A DNA stretch of 40,147 nucleotides. It comes from Clostridium liquoris. GTDB taxonomy: Bacteria; Bacillota; Clostridia; Clostridiales; Clostridiaceae. The position numbers and the translations under genes were made by a program. Of this stretch, positions 33,059 to 40,147 are shown one piece after another. Below the pieces are notes generated by a model. The model was not told the origin of the DNA, made no database searches, and saw nothing but the letters and a program-made list of their open reading frames with translations. How positions within the stretch are numbered: position 1 is the first letter of the stretch; each line of letters opens with the position of its first letter. The stretch spans positions 1 through 40,147 of the forward strand of contig NZ_PVXO01000069.1 in NCBI RefSeq assembly GCF_002995785.1. The letters are read 5' to 3'.

Positions 33059-33481
33059 CTAATATATTACCATCACAATTATTCCTAAAAATATCATGAA
33101 AAAGCCTACTATCTTTTTACTTTTAAATTTACTAACTTTCATATGAAATAATCCAAAATGATCTATTATTCCAGACATAATAAGTTGTCCAAACAATCCT
33201 AATGATAAAGTAAGTGATGCTCCTAATTTATTAAAAGCAATATTGTTAAAAAGCACTACAAAAACTCCAATGGCTCCTCCACTAAAAAGATATGCAGGTA
33301 ATTTCTCATTAAATTTTAGCTTTTCCTTTCTCAATATTAATACCAAACTTACAGCTATAAGTCCTACTATATGAATTATTAATACCGCTTTATAATCTCC
33401 TATTCCCTTAGATAAAGCGCCATTAATAGTTACCATGATAGCAATTAAAATTCCTATAATTACTGCACTTAACTTATACAT
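33059..33481 (-). CDS. Small DMT-superfamily permease (DUF606/YdcZ), first of a pair
   Basis: A 140-residue paralogue of the next gene with the same layout: GILIAIMVTINGALSKGIGDYKAVLIIHIVGL, LPAYLFSGGAIGVFVVLFNNIAFNKLGASLTLSLGLFGQLIMSGIIDHFG. Five hydrophobic helices are visible. The ATG follows GGGGGAG by four bases. It is the promoter-proximal member of the two-gene operon. The fold is clear; what it carries is not known. Confidence 0.85.
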   Translation of the reverse strand: MYKLSAVIIGILIAIMVTINGALSKGIGDYKAVLIIHIVGLIAVSLVLILRKEKLKFNEKLPAYLFSGGAIGVFVVLFNNIAFNKLGASLTLSLGLFGQLIMSGIIDHFGLFHMKVSKFKSKKIVGFFMIFLGIIVMVIY

Positions 33482-33633
33482 TTAGCTCCCCCGTCCCTAT
33501 TTATTCTTCTACATTAAGGTTATCATATAAATAATTATATATAAATAGTTTATTTTAATTGAGAATATACATATCCCTTTTATTGTAAGAATATATAATA
33601 CTAATATTAGTTTATATTTTGGAGGAATATATT

Positions 33634-34185
33634 TTGAGTAAAAATGACCATGACTTGCATATAAGAGATAAGTATGCTGATCCATCTCCTTACCCTGAGG
33701 TAAAGGTTACTGGAAGAAATCCTTATTACGCATCATTGCTAATTGATGATTACGCTGGTTTAATAAGTGAATTTACTGCTATCAGCCAATATTTATACCA
33801 TCATTTCTTTTTTGAAGATATTGATAAAGAACTCGGAAAGTTGTTAGAAAATGTATCTATTGTTGAAATGCATCATATGGAAATTCTAGCAGATGTGATT
33901 AAAAAGTTAGGTGGAAATCCTATAATTAGAGGTACTTACAGCACTTGCGGTAACTTTTGGAATGGAACTTTTATAGATTATGGATCAGGGCTTTGTGATA
34001 GATTAAAAATCGATATTGATTCAGAGTATAAAGCTATTAATGAATACAACAAACATACAGGTATGATAGATGACCCTTATATAAAAGCCATACTTCAAAG
34101 AATTATTCTTGATGAAAAAGTCCATATTAAACTTTTCAATGAAGCTCTTTTAAAATTCTGTGGCTGCAGTTATAAAAAATTGTGA
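33634..34185 (+). CDS. Ferritin-like di-iron (manganese-catalase/rubrerythrin-like) protein
   Basis: A 183-residue four-helix protein. Metal-ligand pattern: Glu in LISEFTAISQYLYHHF, ExxH in VEMHHMEILADVI, Glu in DSEYKAINEYNKHTG and ExxH in LDEKVHIKLFNEAL, the order of ferritin-like di-iron proteins. Clostridial proteins of this type are annotated as ferritin-like or manganese-catalase-related and some are spore-coat linked; the exact role is unknown. The start is a TTG at 33634, seven bases after GGAGGA; an in-frame TTG at 33619 overlaps that site. The C-terminal CGCSYKKL is unusual. Two terminators follow. Confidence 0.75.
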   Translation: MSKNDHDLHIRDKYADPSPYPEVKVTGRNPYYASLLIDDYAGLISEFTAISQYLYHHFFFEDIDKELGKLLENVSIVEMHHMEILADVIKKLGGNPIIRGTYSTCGNFWNGTFIDYGSGLCDRLKIDIDSEYKAINEYNKHTGMIDDPYIKAILQRIILDEKVHIKLFNEALLKFCGCSYKKL

Positions 34186-34249
34186 ACAATTTTTTAGTTG
34201 ACAATTGACAATTGACAGTTTCTAAAAAAAGTGCGCCGCACTTTTTTTT
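34174..34249 (+). terminator. Two consecutive terminators flanking a heptamer repeat
   Basis: AAAAAATTGT/ACAATTTTTT (34174-34195) and AAAAAAAGTGC/GCACTTTTTTTT (34224-34249) with TTGACAATTGACAATTGACAG between them. Confidence 0.8.
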
Positions 34250-34320
34250 CGTTTTGTGTTATTATTATATATGAAACTTTTAAACTAATGCAAATTATTG
34301 AAGTACTGTGAGGTTTTTTA

Positions 34321-36633
34321 ATGGGTAAATCTTTATTTATTACAGAAAAGCCATCTGTGGCTATGGAATATGTTAAACTTTTAAATGTAAAAGGAATGAA
34401 AAAAGATGGCTACATAGAATCAGATAAAGCCGTATTTTCCTGGTGTGTAGGTCATATGGTAACTATGAGTTATCCGGAGAGATATAATCCAAATTTAAAA
34501 AGATGGTCTTTAGATACTTTACCTTTCTTACCAAAGGAATATAAATATGAGGTCATTCCAGGGGTGGCCAAACAATTTAATGTGGTTAAAGAATTATTAA
34601 AAAGAGAAGATATAGATAGAATATATGTGTGCACGGACTCCGGAAGAGAAGGAGAATATATTTATAGACTTGTTGATGAAATGGTTGGAGTAGAGGGTAA
34701 AGAAAAAAAGAGAGTGTGGATTGATTCTCAAACAGAAGAGGAAATAAAGAGAGGAATAAAGGATGCTAAAGAGCTTTCTGAGTATGATTCTTTAGCAGAT
34801 TCCGCCTATTTAAGAGCTAAGGAAGATTATCTTTTAGGTATAAATTTTTCAAGACTTTTAACCCTTAAATATGGCAGATCTGTAGCCAATGCCATTGAAG
34901 ATGATCATGTAGTAATCGCAGTGGGCAGAGTTATGAGCTGCGTTTTAGGTATGATTGTAGATAGGGAAAGGGAGCTTAGAAGTTTTATAAAGACACCTTT
35001 CTACAAAATACTCGGAAGCTTTCATGGGAATAAAGATGATATTAATGGTGAGGAAATGGTTTACCGTGGAGAATGGAAATCCATAGAAGGCTCCAAATAT
35101 GCGGGTTCCCCTCTTTTATATAATGAAGGCGGCTTTAAAAAAAGAGAGGATGCTGAAAAATTTATAGATGAAATAAGTGAAAAGGCATCTCAAGAATATC
35201 CCGTTATAGAAGATATAAAAAAATCTGTGGAGAATAAAAATGCTCCTTTGCTATTTAATTTAGCAGAACTTCAAAATGAATGTTCAAAGAGATTTAAAAT
35301 AAGCCCTGAAGAAACTTTAAATAAAATTCAGTCATTATACGAAAAAAAGTTACTTACCTATCCAAGAACAGATGCCAGAGTGCTATCAACAGCTGTGGCA
35401 AAGGAAATAGATAAAAATATAAGAAAACTTATAAAATATGATGGTGATGAAGAAATAAGACATATATCGCAAAATATATTAAATAATAAATGGTATTTAA
35501 ATTTGGATAAAACTAAATATGTAAATGACAGCAAAATAACAGATCACTATGCCATTATACCTACAGGAGAGGGACTTCAAAATTATAATGGCGTTTCAGA
35601 TTTAGAAAAAAAGGTATATAACTTAGTACTTAGAAGGTTTCTAGCCATATTTTATCCTCCAGCTAAATATAACAAAATAGCTATTACTACAAAGGTAAGC
35701 GGAGAAAGATTTTTTACCACAGACAAGGTATGTGTGGAAGAAGGATATCTTACTGTATTAAAAGATAATAAAAAAAATGCAGAGGAAAAGAACTTAAAAT
35801 TTTTAAGTAAGCTTAAAAAAGCACAGACTGTTAATTTAGTTGAAATGGAGGTAAAGGAAGGTGAAACTTCCCCTCCTAAAAGATATACTTCAGGATCTAT
35901 AATTATTGCTATGGAAAATGCAGGTAAACTTATTGAAGATGAAGAGCTTAGGGAACAAATAAAAGGAGCAGGTATAGGTACCTCTGCCACCAGAGCTGAA
36001 ATATTAAAGAAGTTAGAAAAGATAGATTATATTAGCTTAGATAAAAAAACTCAGGTTGTAACGCCAACTCAAAAGGGAGAAATGATATATGAGGTTATAA
36101 AAAAATCTATACCTACATTACTTAATCCCATACTAACAGCTAGTTGGGAAAAAGGTCTTAACATGGTTTATCAAAAGGAAATAGCCCCAGAATTATTTAT
36201 GAAAAAGTTGGAGGACTATACTAAAACCAATGTAAAGAGGGTAATTAATAGCACAAATATTCATATGATACACAGCTCTTTTGAAAAAATTAAAAATAAT
36301 AATTCCAATATATCTAAAGGTAATTCAAAATCTAAAAATAGTAAAAAATATGGAAATAGCAGCAGAGAATCTCTTGGTGTATGTCCTATATGTAAAACTG
36401 GTAATGTGGTAAAAAACAGTAAGGGCTATGGCTGCGATAATTGGCAAAGCGGGTGTAAATTTTTTATAGGGGAAATGTGCGGACAGAAAATACCCCTTGA
36501 ACAAATTAAGAAATTAATAGTAGATGGAAAAACAGATGTACTAAAGGGTTTTAAATCAAAGAAGGGCAATGAATTTAGTGCACGGCTTATTATAAAGGAT
36601 AGAAAAATACAATTTTCCTTTGTTACAAAATAA
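34321..36633 (+). CDS. topB: DNA topoisomerase III (type IA)
   Basis: A 770-residue type IA topoisomerase of the TopB branch. The TOPRIM domain begins SLFITEKPSVAMEYVKLL with the catalytic Glu and has YVCTDSGREGEYIYRL (TDxGREGE). The decoding loop region NLAELQNECSKRFKISPEETL comes before the active Tyr in LLTYPRTDARVLS near residue 345. GAGIGTSATRAEILKKL is also standard. A C-terminal Cys-rich part (CPICKTGNVVKN...GCDNWQSGCKFFIG) and a last domain bind ssDNA or zinc. It relaxes and decatenates DNA through a covalent tyrosine link. The ATG has a GTGAGG site. Clostridia often have more than one TopB; some are carried by mobile elements, but flanks here look chromosomal. Confidence 0.92.
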   Translation: MGKSLFITEKPSVAMEYVKLLNVKGMKKDGYIESDKAVFSWCVGHMVTMSYPERYNPNLKRWSLDTLPFLPKEYKYEVIPGVAKQFNVVKELLKREDIDRIYVCTDSGREGEYIYRLVDEMVGVEGKEKKRVWIDSQTEEEIKRGIKDAKELSEYDSLADSAYLRAKEDYLLGINFSRLLTLKYGRSVANAIEDDHVVIAVGRVMSCVLGMIVDRERELRSFIKTPFYKILGSFHGNKDDINGEEMVYRGEWKSIEGSKYAGSPLLYNEGGFKKREDAEKFIDEISEKASQEYPVIEDIKKSVENKNAPLLFNLAELQNECSKRFKISPEETLNKIQSLYEKKLLTYPRTDARVLSTAVAKEIDKNIRKLIKYDGDEEIRHISQNILNNKWYLNLDKTKYVNDSKITDHYAIIPTGEGLQNYNGVSDLEKKVYNLVLRRFLAIFYPPAKYNKIAITTKVSGERFFTTDKVCVEEGYLTVLKDNKKNAEEKNLKFLSKLKKAQTVNLVEMEVKEGETSPPKRYTSGSIIIAMENAGKLIEDEELREQIKGAGIGTSATRAEILKKLEKIDYISLDKKTQVVTPTQKGEMIYEVIKKSIPTLLNPILTASWEKGLNMVYQKEIAPELFMKKLEDYTKTNVKRVINSTNIHMIHSSFEKIKNNNSNISKGNSKSKNSKKYGNSSRESLGVCPICKTGNVVKNSKGYGCDNWQSGCKFFIGEMCGQKIPLEQIKKLIVDGKTDVLKGFKSKKGNEFSARLIIKDRKIQFSFVTK

Positions 36634-36657
36634 AAAGGTTGCATCGCAACCTTTTTT
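36632..36657 (+). terminator. Terminator of topB
   Basis: AAAAGGTTGC, ATC loop, GCAACCTTTTTT immediately after the stop codon. Confidence 0.85.
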
Positions 36658-36735
36658 AATAATAAAGAAAAATTCTCCTTATTTATTATTTATTCTCTAT
36701 CATTTATTATTTTAAAAAATTATGTCATAATTTTT

Positions 36736-38265
36736 TTATTGTGCATTAACAAACTTTATTATTCCAGTTGCTATAGCTTGCGCAAGTGTGTTTTGAAAGC
36801 TGTCACTATTTAAAAGTTTTTCCTCATTAGGATTACTTATAAATCCATCTTCTACAAGTACCGCTGGTGCATTTGTATGAAGTAAAACATAAAAGTCTGC
36901 TGTCTTTATTCCTCTATTATATAAGTTAGTAGCCTTAGTAATTTCTCTTTGTATTGATTCTGCTAGCTTTTTCCCGGTTGCACTGCCAGATGCATAGTAT
37001 GTTTCCTGTCCGTTAGCACTTGAACTTTCAAAACTATTATTGTGTATGGATACAAAATAATCAACATTTTCACTATTTGCTATATCACAACGTTTTTGAA
37101 GATCCTGTATTTCAACTGAAGGCCAGGATACCTTGTCACTTGTTCTAGTATACACAACATCTATACCATTTTTTTTAAGTATTTCCCCAGTCTTTAATGC
37201 TATGGCTAAAGTTACATTTTTCTCTTGAACACCTGTTGGTCCAATTGCTCCAGGATCATATCCACCATGACCTGGGTCTAAACATACCTTTATTGATGAA
37301 GAAGAACCTCCATTTATAATTTTCTGTACCAATGTATCTGATATTACACCAGTTCCGCCTAGTACGCTGATTGTGGATATATTATTCAAATTAGATTGAA
37401 TTATAGAGTTCTTTACATCATATGAGTTGTTTACTAATATAATGGGTGATGATGTTTTTGCTGCAGCTGCAGAACCTGATAAAGCATCTGGAAATGCTTG
37501 TCCATTTGCTAAATATGTATTATCAAAGCTTAAATTAAATTCATTTACAACTGCTAAGTTTGTTCCATATCTATCATGACCACCTAATCTACTGTGGTTG
37601 CTGATGCCGCTAACAGCATCTTCGGAAATAGAACCACTTTCACCTACTACATAATATTTACTACCAGTATTAGCATTATTATTAATAAAATCTTTAACAA
37701 CATCTGGAATACTGTTTTTTGTAGTCAGCAGTATAGGCATTTCCTTTAAAGCAGCAATAGGAGCAGCTGATATAGCATCTGGAAAGTTCTCTCCTGATGC
37801 TATAAAGGCACCATTGTTTGTCCCTATCATTTTTGCTACATTAACACTAGTTTCATATCTATCATGACCATATATTCTCGTATATGCTATGCTATTATTC
37901 TTTAATTGTTTCTCAATGTCTTCAGATATTACACCAGTTCCTCCTATTATGAATGCATTTTTAGCACCTAGTCTCTTTATTTCATCCAACAAATTTTTAC
38001 TTATGGTATTTTGTGATGTTAATAAAATAGGAGCATCATATTTTTTAGATAAGGGGGCTGCACTTAGAGCATCTGGAAAGTTTTCTCCTGACACTAATAT
38101 AATATTATCGGACTTTTCCCAATTATCATGTGAAATCTTTATTGAGGTTCCATACCTGTCATTTCCACCTAATCTTTGGACAGCAGGTGCAGCTGATACA
38201 TTAGGTTTATATAAGAAAAGTATGGATACAAAGCAACAAAAAAATATCATTAATCTTTTTTTCAT
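36736..38265 (-). CDS. Secreted N-acetylmuramoyl-L-alanine amidase with three CWB2 repeats
   Basis: A 509-residue secreted wall protein. A signal peptide (about 1-26, cleaved after NVSAA) precedes three CWB2 cell-wall-anchor repeats, each starting RLGGNDRYGTS, RIYGHDRYETS and RLGGHDRYGTN (about residues 31, 133 and 230) and containing ENFPDALSAAP-like blocks. The C-terminal amidase_3 domain (about 328-507) has VCLDPGHGGYDPGA (zinc His), VQEKNVTLAIAL (zinc Glu), VSIHNNSF (zinc His) and VLVEDGFISNPNE (catalytic Glu). It cleaves the amide between N-acetylmuramic acid and L-Ala. CWB2 repeats bind wall polymers in C. difficile and relatives. The ATG follows AAGGAG by about 13 nt. It stands alone. 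Confidence 0.94.
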   Translation of the reverse strand: MKKRLMIFFCCFVSILFLYKPNVSAAPAVQRLGGNDRYGTSIKISHDNWEKSDNIILVSGENFPDALSAAPLSKKYDAPILLTSQNTISKNLLDEIKRLGAKNAFIIGGTGVISEDIEKQLKNNSIAYTRIYGHDRYETSVNVAKMIGTNNGAFIASGENFPDAISAAPIAALKEMPILLTTKNSIPDVVKDFINNNANTGSKYYVVGESGSISEDAVSGISNHSRLGGHDRYGTNLAVVNEFNLSFDNTYLANGQAFPDALSGSAAAAKTSSPIILVNNSYDVKNSIIQSNLNNISTISVLGGTGVISDTLVQKIINGGSSSSIKVCLDPGHGGYDPGAIGPTGVQEKNVTLAIALKTGEILKKNGIDVVYTRTSDKVSWPSVEIQDLQKRCDIANSENVDYFVSIHNNSFESSSANGQETYYASGSATGKKLAESIQREITKATNLYNRGIKTADFYVLLHTNAPAVLVEDGFISNPNEEKLLNSDSFQNTLAQAIATGIIKFVNAQ

Positions 38266-38313
38266 TATCGTTAGTTCACTCCTTAATTTTTATATTGTGA
38301 TTTTTACTTTATC

Positions 38314-38418
38314 GCAGGGTAAATGTAAATTCTATTTCCCCTTATGTTAGATAGATTATATTTAAAATCTGCTCCATATATTTTAAATTACATCATTTTC
38401 CCCTAAATTTCACCCTGC
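38314..38418. repeat. Inverted repeat upstream of the amidase
   Basis: GCAGGGT (38314-38320) and ACCCTGC (38412-38418) are perfect arms, with partly matching flanks (CCCCTTA.../CCCCTAAATT), 91 bp apart, in the 360-bp gap between divergent genes. It could be an operator; otherwise the gap is AT-rich. Confidence 0.4.
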
Positions 38419-38548
38419 AATATATTCTACATACAATATTATAATACAAAAAAATGATTTATTCTGCAAATTTATATTAATTCATAAATTTTTAGTATAT
38501 TTTAAAGTAATTATTTGGCAAATGCTATTAGAGATCCTATCCCTATTA

Positions 38549-38577
38549 TTGACTTTATAGTAAATCTCGATTACAGT
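38549..38577 (+). promoter_or_regulatory. Possible promoter of the RNA methylase gene
   Basis: TTGACT (38549-38554), a 17-bp spacer and TACAGT (38572-38577; four of six -10 bases). It lies inside the longest possible frame, supporting the start at 38629. Confidence 0.45.
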
Positions 38578-38628
38578 TGTAGTATAGTAACCATTGGATT
38601 TTCCAAGCTTTTAAAAAGGAGCGTATTT

Positions 38629-39594
38629 ATGTGTCAGCTAAAACTTACTAATTTAAAAGATAAAAATAGACTAAAGCAATATTTTTATAATATTAATTTT
38701 ACAGTATACGAAGAAAATCTATGTAAGATGGAAATGAAATACCTTTTCCACAAGGTTCCAAAGGATAAATACTTTCTTTCTTATCATTATGTTGACCCCT
38801 CAAGAAGTCCTTTCATAAAACAATGTATATCTATAATATATACCGGTAACACATTAGAGGATATAATCAATGAAATTATAATAAATAATCTATCCTATGA
38901 AAAATTCAAAGTTCGTTATATTAATGTTCATAATGAAAGCATCAGCTTTGAAAAAAGACGTAAAATAGAGTATAAAATTGGATTTAATATAGCTGGAAAG
39001 GCTGAAATGAAGTATCCTAAAGTAATTTTAGGTGTAACAAAAGTATATGGAAAATGGATATTAGGTGAATATAGTGAAAATAAATCAGATTTAGAATTTC
39101 ATAATAGAAAACCCTATTGTTACTCTAATGCACTAGGCGTTAGGGTTGCTAGAGCACTTGTAAATATAGCCGTATCCAACAATTTAAAAAGCAAGATTGT
39201 AGACCCCTGCTGTGGTATTGGAACAGTGGTTATAGAAGCACTGTCCATGGGAATTGACATTAAAGGCTATGAAATAAATCCTTGTATAGCTGAAAATGCA
39301 AAGAAAAATCTTGAATTTTTTGGTTATGACAATGTAATTACCCATGGAAATATGCATAATCTGCAGGATACCTTCGATGCTGCAATTGTAGATCTTCCCT
39401 ATGGATTGTTTTCTCCAACCACCCTTAAAGAGCAGATAGCTATTATAAATACTACCCGTAGAATAGCAAATACTGCTGTTATTGTTACCTTAGAGAACAT
39501 GGACCAGTATATTCTCTCCTGCGGCTTTAATATTGTTGATAGGTGTTATGTTTCTAAAGGTAAATTTACAAGGCATATAACCATATGTAAGTGA
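38629..39594 (+). CDS. Trm11-like RNA (guanine-N2) methyltransferase
   Basis: A 321-residue protein. The N-terminal half (1-170) is weakly conserved, and the C-terminal half is a Rossmann methyltransferase: DPCCGIGTVVIEALSMGIDIKGYEINPCIAENAKKNL (SAM site, about 205-241), then the catalytic motif IVDLPYGLFSPT. D-P-x-C-G-x-G-T and (D)xPYG together mark Trm11/TrmN-like tRNA or rRNA base methylases. The ATG at 38629, seven bases after AAGGAG, is chosen; an upstream in-frame ATG at 38515 lies before the promoter. It is followed by a bidirectional terminator shared with the rRNA operon. Confidence 0.83.
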   Translation: MCQLKLTNLKDKNRLKQYFYNINFTVYEENLCKMEMKYLFHKVPKDKYFLSYHYVDPSRSPFIKQCISIIYTGNTLEDIINEIIINNLSYEKFKVRYINVHNESISFEKRRKIEYKIGFNIAGKAEMKYPKVILGVTKVYGKWILGEYSENKSDLEFHNRKPYCYSNALGVRVARALVNIAVSNNLKSKIVDPCCGIGTVVIEALSMGIDIKGYEINPCIAENAKKNLEFFGYDNVITHGNMHNLQDTFDAAIVDLPYGLFSPTTLKEQIAIINTTRRIANTAVIVTLENMDQYILSCGFNIVDRCYVSKGKFTRHITICK

Positions 39595-39607
39595 TTATAT
39601 GCAAAAT

Positions 39608-39641
39608 AAAAAAACACTAAGTAATTTGCTTAGTGTTTTTT
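39608..39641. terminator. Bidirectional terminator (methylase and rRNA operon)
   Basis: AAAACACTAAG, 7-nt loop, CTTAGTGTTTT with T-rich DNA on both strands. It ends the methylase gene and the 5S-ended rRNA transcript. Confidence 0.85.
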
Positions 39642-39647
39642 ATTTTT

Positions 39648-39764
39648 ACCTGGCGACAACTTACTCTCCCACAAAGCTTCCCTTGCAGTACCATCAGCGC
39701 TTCAAAGCTTAACCATCGTGTTCGGTATGGGAACGGGTGTTACCTTTGAGCCATAATCACCAGA
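39648..39764 (-). rRNA. rrf: 5S ribosomal RNA
   Basis: About 117 nt. On the minus strand it starts TCTGGTGATTATGGC, has the conserved CACCCGTTCCCATACCGAAC block and ends in GGGAGAGTAAGTTGTCGCCAG; the two ends pair as helix I. The downstream terminator fits the end of a 16S-23S-5S operon. Confidence 0.97.
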
Positions 39765-40051
39765 TTTTTTTCAGAGTACAGTTGACAGAGTACAGAGTAC
39801 AGTTATGGACAAAATTCCTAGGGAATTTTTAAAACTATATTTCTAGCTTTTGCTTTGCAAAAGCATCTATAACTCTCAATTCTCAACTAAAAATTGCTAT
39901 AAGTTGCGCATTACTTCGTTAACAAGTTCGCTGCGGTGCTCATTTAGCTTACTAAATTCCGCTCCTCGCTTCTCATGTTTCCTTGTATTGCTTGCTTCTA
40001 TCAATTTTTGAAAGAAATTATTCTTTCAAAATTGCACAAAGTAAATATTTA
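39765..40051. other. 23S-5S intergenic spacer with heptamer repeat
   Basis: A 287-bp spacer, long for this position, with no tRNA. It includes a heptamer array (AGAGTACAGTTGACAGAG-type units, 39774-39812), then a TATGGAC block, a CTTTTGCTTTGCAAAAG hairpin (39847-39864) and GC-richer DNA at 39905-40000 with no known feature. Confidence 0.7.
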
Positions 40052-40147
40052 AGATCAAGCCCTCGACCTATTAGTACTAGTCAGCTGAATGTATTACTAC
40101 ACTTACACCTCTAGCCTATCAACCTTGTGTTCTTCAAGGGGTCTTAC
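40052..40147 (-). rRNA. rrl: 23S ribosomal RNA, 3' end (partial)
   Basis: The minus strand ends with CTAATAGGTCGAGGGCTTGATC, the typical 3' end of bacterial 23S rRNA, and the window edge lies inside the gene (CCTTGAAGAACACAAGG hairpin, then AGGCTAGAGGTG). The exact mature end is uncertain by a few bases. Confidence 0.95.

Noticed and set aside
38515-38628. Longer N-terminus for the Trm11-like methylase
   Set aside because: The extension overlaps a promoter-like sequence, has no ribosome-binding site and is unlike the family; ATG 38629 is well placed.
39905-40000. tRNA in the 23S-5S spacer
   Set aside because: No cloverleaf, TTCGA-type loop or acceptor stem could be drawn.

Overview
The window is AT-rich, uses Shine-Dalgarno-led genes and contains T-box leaders, a CWB2-type cell-wall amidase, a clostridial-type 5S/23S rRNA pair and IStron-type mobile DNA. 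All of this points to a chromosomal segment of a Clostridium (C. botulinum/sporogenes-like or a relative). This is inferred from gene content and style; no database search was done.

Layout. 1-5.0 kb: a BFD-like [2Fe-2S] protein, an AI-2E family transporter, a purine/uracil-type NCS2 permease behind a clear promoter with PurR-box-like sites, and a 14-TM MFS exporter. 5.0-6.0 kb: a small scar region with an intact Phd-type antitoxin, an internally deleted Doc toxin and an orphan gene fragment. 6-11.3 kb: a YeiH-type exporter, an FTR1-type iron permease, an NSS-family amino-acid transporter behind a T-box leader, and a RocB-like M20 peptidase. 11.5-18.4 kb: a branched-chain amino-acid ABC operon (minus strand: T-box, livJ, livH, livM, livG, livF). 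Its livG is interrupted after codon 15 by a 1.66-kb IStron. This has a group I intron at its 5' end, a degraded tnpB in the middle and a probable omega-RNA region at the 3' end. 18.9-22.5 kb: luxS, a MetH activation-domain protein and a short metH, overlapping as an activated-methyl-cycle operon. 22.7-28.1 kb: small membrane protein, Imm5-like protein, YbaK-type deacylase, an NPP-type phosphodiesterase, a glycerophosphodiesterase, a DUF2284 protein and a Fic protein with Gln in place of the catalytic His. 28.4-33.5 kb: DEAD-box-type helicase (DEGD), YvlD-like membrane protein, a TnpB-only IS200/IS605-type element inserted in the last codons of a frameshifted HD-GYP gene, and a pair of small DMT permeases. 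33.6-39.6 kb: ferritin-like protein, topoisomerase III, CWB2-amidase and a Trm11-like RNA methylase. 39.6 kb to end: 5S rRNA and the 3' end of 23S rRNA (minus strand).

The most notable system is the livG IStron. The host reading frame reads FGG before the element and IKAVSN after it, so removing exactly 1,662 nt rebuilds a normal LivG. The last six exon bases (GGAGGT) can pair with an internal GCCTCC guide, forming a P1 helix with the U-G wobble expected at a group I 5' splice site. P7-type segments GACTA/TAGTC are present. A pair of 45-46-nt inverted repeats, one just after the intron core and one just before the 3' end, could form a long stem that loops out tnpB and brings the 3' splice site to the core. 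The tnpB has lost its N-terminal lobe with a frame change, so this looks like an element that survives by splicing while its nuclease decays. The second tnpB (30.4-31.4 kb) has lost RuvC-I in frame.

A second window-wide theme is a dispersed family of 7-bp tandem units (TGTCCTC, TGTACTC, TGTCAAC). These often start at or just after stop codons and are coupled to short hairpins. They also occur inside the liv operon and in the 5S-23S spacer.
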